A stretch of DNA of 64,000 nucleotides from CAVHXA01 sp963639765 (lineage in GTDB: Bacteria; Bacillota; Clostridia; Oscillospirales; Oscillospiraceae): positions 12,728 to 76,727 of the forward strand of contig CAVHXA010000009.1 of NCBI GenBank assembly GCA_963639765.1, in the 5' to 3' direction. The notes below the pieces were generated by a model. It searched no databases, was not told where the DNA came from, and was given only the letters and a program-made list of their open reading frames with translations. Shown here one piece after another: positions 60,774 to 64,000 of this stretch. Position 1 is the stretch's first letter, and the number at the start of each line of letters is the position of its first letter. Made by a program: the position numbers and the translations under genes.

Positions 60774-62027
60774 ATGGAAGGAATCAAAAAAGTAGTTCTG
60801 GCGTATTCCGGCGGTCTGGATACATCCGTGATCATTCCCTGGCTCAAGGAAAACTACGACAACTGTGAGGTTATTGCCGTATCGGCCAATGTCGGGCAGG
60901 GCGACGAGCTCGACGGCCTCGAGGAAAAGGCTAAAAAGACCGGAGCCTCCAAGCTCTATATCGAAGATCTGACCGACGAATTCGTCAACGACTGCATTAT
61001 CCCCACCATGAAGGCCGGCGCCGCCTATGAGGGATATCTGCTGGGCACCAGCTTTGCACGCCCCATCATTGCAAAGCGCATCACCGAAATCGCTCTGGCC
61101 GAGGGCGCGGATGCCATCTGCCACGGCTGTACCGGCAAGGGCAACGACCAGGTACGATTTGAGCTGGCAATTCACCACTTTGCTCCAAACATCAAGATTA
61201 TCGCTCCCTGGCGTGAATGGTCCATCCAGTCGCGCGACGAAGAGATCGACTATGCCGAGGCGCACAACGTTCCTCTGAAAATCAACCGCGAGACAAACTA
61301 CTCCAAAGACAAAAACCTGTGGCATCTGAGCCATGAGGGACTGGACCTCGAAGACCCCTCCCTGGAGCCCACCTACGAAAAGCCCGGTTTCCTCGAAATG
61401 TCCGTCAGCCCCATGCAGGCTCCGGACAAGCCCACCTACATCACGCTGCACTTCGAACAGGGCGTTCCGACCACACTGAACGATGAAGCCCTGACACCCA
61501 AGCAGATCATCCTCAAGCTCAACGAAATCGGCGGTGCCAACGGCATCGGCCTGCTGGACGTGGTAGAAAACCGGCTTGTCGGCATGAAGAGCCGCGGCGT
61601 ATACGAAACCCCGGGCGGCACCATTCTGTATCAGGCACACAGTCTGCTCGAAACCCTCTGTCTCGACAAGCTTACCAGCCACAAGAAGGCCGAGCTGGCA
61701 CTGACCTACGCAGACCTGGTCTACAACGGGCAGTGGTATACACCGCTGCGCGAGGCACTGGACGCGTTTGTGGACAGCACACAGAAAAACGTCACGGGCG
61801 ATGTGCGTCTCAAGCTCTATAAGGGCAACATCATCCCGGCAGGCATTACCAGCCCATTCAGCCTGTATTCCGAGTCGATCGCGACCTTTGGCCAGAGCGA
61901 CTACAACCAGAAAGACGCTGAAGGCTTTATCAATCTTTTCGGCATGCCCATTCGGGTGGCGGCCATGCTTGAGCAGGGCCTGCTGCACCAGAACGAGCAC
62001 GGCACCCCCACCAAATACCACGACTGA
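60774..62027 (+). CDS. argG: Argininosuccinate synthase
   Basis: Joins citrulline and aspartate with ATP to form argininosuccinate. 417 residues with the ATP-PP loop AYSGGLDTSV (10-19) and the citrulline-binding CHGCTGKGNDQVRFE. AGGAGG is 7 bp before the ATG. argH follows after 18 bp. Confidence 0.97.
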   Translation: MEGIKKVVLAYSGGLDTSVIIPWLKENYDNCEVIAVSANVGQGDELDGLEEKAKKTGASKLYIEDLTDEFVNDCIIPTMKAGAAYEGYLLGTSFARPIIAKRITEIALAEGADAICHGCTGKGNDQVRFELAIHHFAPNIKIIAPWREWSIQSRDEEIDYAEAHNVPLKINRETNYSKDKNLWHLSHEGLDLEDPSLEPTYEKPGFLEMSVSPMQAPDKPTYITLHFEQGVPTTLNDEALTPKQIILKLNEIGGANGIGLLDVVENRLVGMKSRGVYETPGGTILYQAHSLLETLCLDKLTSHKKAELALTYADLVYNGQWYTPLREALDAFVDSTQKNVTGDVRLKLYKGNIIPAGITSPFSLYSESIATFGQSDYNQKDAEGFINLFGMPIRVAAMLEQGLLHQNEHGTPTKYHD

Positions 62028-62045
62028 GCGCAGGGAGGAACGGCA

Positions 62046-63425
62046 ATGAAGCTATGGGGCGGAAGATTTGACAAGGAGCTCGACCAGACGGTCAGCGATT
62101 TCAATTCCTCCATCGCCTTTGATGCCCGACTGTGGCCGGAGGATATCCGCGGCTCCATGGCACATGCGGCAATGCTGGGCCGGCAGGGGATTATCCCGCA
62201 GGAGGATGCGCAGGCCATTCAAAACGGACTGACACAGCTTGCACAGGACATTCAGGAGGGCCGGGCGGTTTTTACTGCGGACAACGAAGATGTGCACATG
62301 AACATCGAAACACTGCTGACCGAGCGCATCGGCGACGCGGGAAAGCGGCTGCATACCGCACGCTCGCGCAACGACCAGGTTGCGGTGGATCTGCGGCTCT
62401 ACCTCAAGCGCGAAATCTCCGCAATCAACAAGCTGCTGCTTTCTCTGATGAACACCCTGTGCGACATGGCGCAGGACAACCTCACAACCTGGATGCCCGG
62501 CTATACGCATCTGCAGCGGGCGCAGCCCGTCTCCTTTGCCCACTACCTTATGGCCTATGCCAATATGTTCCGCCGCGATGTTACCCGCATGGATGACTGC
62601 ATGGAGCGTATGGACGAGATGCCGCTGGGCTCCGGAGCTCTTGCCGGCACAACCTATCCCATCGACCGTCCGGGGACGGCTGCGGATCTTGGCTTTGCCC
62701 GCATTACGCAGAATTCACTCGACGGCGTATCCGACCGCGATTACTGCGTGGAATTTCTTTCTGCCTGCTCGCTGATCATGATGCATCTGTCACGGTTTTC
62801 CGAAGAGGTTATCCTCTGGTGCTCGTGGGAATTCAAATTCCTTGAGCTCGACGACGCCTTTTCCACCGGCTCATCCATCATGCCACAGAAGAAAAACCCG
62901 GACATTGCCGAGCTGGTGCGCGGAAAGACCGGCCGCGTATACGGCGATCTCATGGCTTTGCTCACCGTGATGAAGGGCCTTCCCCTGGCATACAACAAAG
63001 ACATGCAGGAGGACAAAGAAGCCGTATTCGACGCGGCAGACACCATAAAATCCTGCCTGCAGGTGTTTGCCGCAATGATCAAAACGGCAAAGGTTTTGCC
63101 GGAGAATATGGCGGCGGCGGCCAACGGCGGCTTTATCAACGCTACCGACTGCGCGGACTACCTCACCAGAAAGGGCATGCCCTTCCGCCGGGCCTATACC
63201 GTTGTCGGGCGGCTGGTCAACAGCTGCATCCTGCAGGGCCTGACACTCGATACCCTTCCGCTCGAGGACTACAGGGCAGCCAGCGATCTGTTTGATGACG
63301 ACATCTATCAGGCTATCAGCCTGCAGACCTGTGCCTCCGGACGCAATGTGCCGGGCGGCCCGGCACCCGGGCAGGTAAAGGACCAGATCGCGTATATCCG
63401 CTCCTTTTCTGCACAGCATGGATGA
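62046..63425 (+). CDS. argH: Argininosuccinate lyase
   Basis: Cleaves argininosuccinate to arginine and fumarate. 459 residues of the fumarase/aspartase superfamily with the signature loop GSSIMPQKKNPD, whose Ser is catalytic, and HTARSRNDQVAVDLRLY near the start. Its fumarate product could in principle serve a fumarate-reductase-type flavoprotein, but no link is shown. A GGCGCGGCC hairpin lies 32 bp after the stop. Confidence 0.97.
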   Translation: MKLWGGRFDKELDQTVSDFNSSIAFDARLWPEDIRGSMAHAAMLGRQGIIPQEDAQAIQNGLTQLAQDIQEGRAVFTADNEDVHMNIETLLTERIGDAGKRLHTARSRNDQVAVDLRLYLKREISAINKLLLSLMNTLCDMAQDNLTTWMPGYTHLQRAQPVSFAHYLMAYANMFRRDVTRMDDCMERMDEMPLGSGALAGTTYPIDRPGTAADLGFARITQNSLDGVSDRDYCVEFLSACSLIMMHLSRFSEEVILWCSWEFKFLELDDAFSTGSSIMPQKKNPDIAELVRGKTGRVYGDLMALLTVMKGLPLAYNKDMQEDKEAVFDAADTIKSCLQVFAAMIKTAKVLPENMAAAANGGFINATDCADYLTRKGMPFRRAYTVVGRLVNSCILQGLTLDTLPLEDYRAASDLFDDDIYQAISLQTCASGRNVPGGPAPGQVKDQIAYIRSFSAQHG

Positions 63426-63456
63426 AAATTCCACTGCACACAATATCACACACAGG

Positions 63457-63910
63457 GGCGCGGCCGGCAGGCCGCGCCATCAGGCGTTCTACGCCCATGC
63501 CCGGACACGAACCCTCTGCTTCTCCGATTGAAGAAGAAAACTCTGATTTCTCCGGAGACAGGTACCGCCCAGCCTCCATTCGGGAGGCACGGGGTTGTTC
63601 CCAAACCCGGGAACAGAGGGCTTTACGGGAAAAGCCCGCCCCTTGCAAGGGGGCAGTCCCTGCCGCCCTCCCTCTGTGCTCTCTCCCGCAAGAGGGGAAA
63701 CCTGATGGAGGTCCCTGCGGGGCTTTGCCTCCCTCCGGGAGGCGCAGGGTTGTTCTCCGACGGTAGAGGACAAACCCACGGTCCCCGTGGAACGGGGATT
63801 CTCCACCTGCCTCACCGGTCGGAGAGGATAAAACCACTTGTCCCCGTGGAACGAGGACGTCTCTCCTCCCTCTGTGCTCCCTCCCGCCGGGAGGGAGTTG
63901 GGGGTGGAGC
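63457..63910. repeat. Block of imperfect non-coding repeats
   Basis: The block opens with a perfect 9-bp hairpin (GGCGCGGCC/GGCCGCGCC, 63457-63478). Two related units then follow. Shared pieces are GGGAGGC.C.GGGTTGTTC (about 63590 and 63738), TCCCCGTGGAACGRGGA (63782-63798 and 63841-63857), CCCTCCCTCTGTGCT (about 63668 and 63866) and the CCTCCCGCCGGGAGGG palindrome at 63880. No protein start or promoter was seen. From 63911 to the window end nothing is recognisable. Confidence 0.6.
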
Positions 63911-64000
63911 CTGTTAAGCAGGGACCAAAAAAATGAGGCTTTCAAAGCCGCTTTGTGGTACATAAACGGGCAATGTTTTCCTTACTGTCATCATATGATG

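Noticed and set aside
63316..63963. 215-codon minus-strand frame at the right edge
   Set aside because: It is a translation of the non-coding repeat block (Pro/Gly/Arg-rich phrases such as LPPGGREHRG), with no ribosome site. Its 3' part also runs into argH on the other strand.

Overview
The window looks like a chromosome segment of a Gram-positive anaerobe of the class Clostridia, most like the Oscillospiraceae/Ruminococcaceae. This rests on gene content: HemZ-type coproporphyrinogen dehydrogenase, PyrR, a rel-dtd block, a MazG-HU-RqcP-DivIC-YabR block, MgtE and AlaX. AGGAGG-type ribosome binding sites, TTG/GTG starts, TTGACA/TATAAT-type promoters and a GC content that looks to be in the high 50s fit too. 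The species cannot be named from sequence alone. No rRNA, tRNA, CRISPR array, transposase or phage gene was seen.

Layout. 1-460 is the start of a PTS IIC-like permease. About 0.8-18 kb is an accessory region. It holds a flavodoxin-domain protein, a DnaQ-like exonuclease, a fumarate-reductase-type flavoprotein, a 131-residue unknown protein, three paralogous solute-binding lipoproteins with no permease, an AraC regulator, a protein made of two Csx3-like halves, three tandem NTF2/SnoaL-like proteins and a MATE exporter. 18.4-29.5 kb is housekeeping: prfA-ywlC-coaE-M18 peptidase, then pyrimidine salvage (upp, pyrR, uraA), an amino acid permease, an HD hydrolase and a phosphohexomutase. 29.8-33.0 kb returns to the accessory theme with a ferredoxin-flavoprotein fusion and a second AraC regulator. 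33.3-44.4 kb is recJ-rel-dtd-MBL-hemZ, then spoVB-like-mazG-hup-rqcP-divIC-yabR. 44.5-51.9 kb (minus) is secA-pgeF-peptide-binding lipoprotein-glycosyltransferase-LCP. 52-63.4 kb has a CoaC-like flavoprotein with a flavodoxin, AlaX, MgtE, a beta-helix protein with a 2-hydroxyacid dehydrogenase, and argGH.

How the accessory genes may work together. Two FAD oxidoreductases, a flavodoxin, three SnoaL-like small enzymes, binding lipoproteins and AraC regulators look like a system that captures and reduces or rearranges an unknown organic substrate. Seven of these otherwise unrelated proteins carry Gly/Pro-rich stretches, including ten Pro-Gly-Gly triplets inside one NTF2-like fold. This shared tag is the strongest candidate for something undescribed. 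A second is a structured leader found before uraA, upp and the 131-residue accessory gene, which appears to tie that gene to pyrimidine control. A third is a family of palindromic intergenic elements at more than a dozen places.
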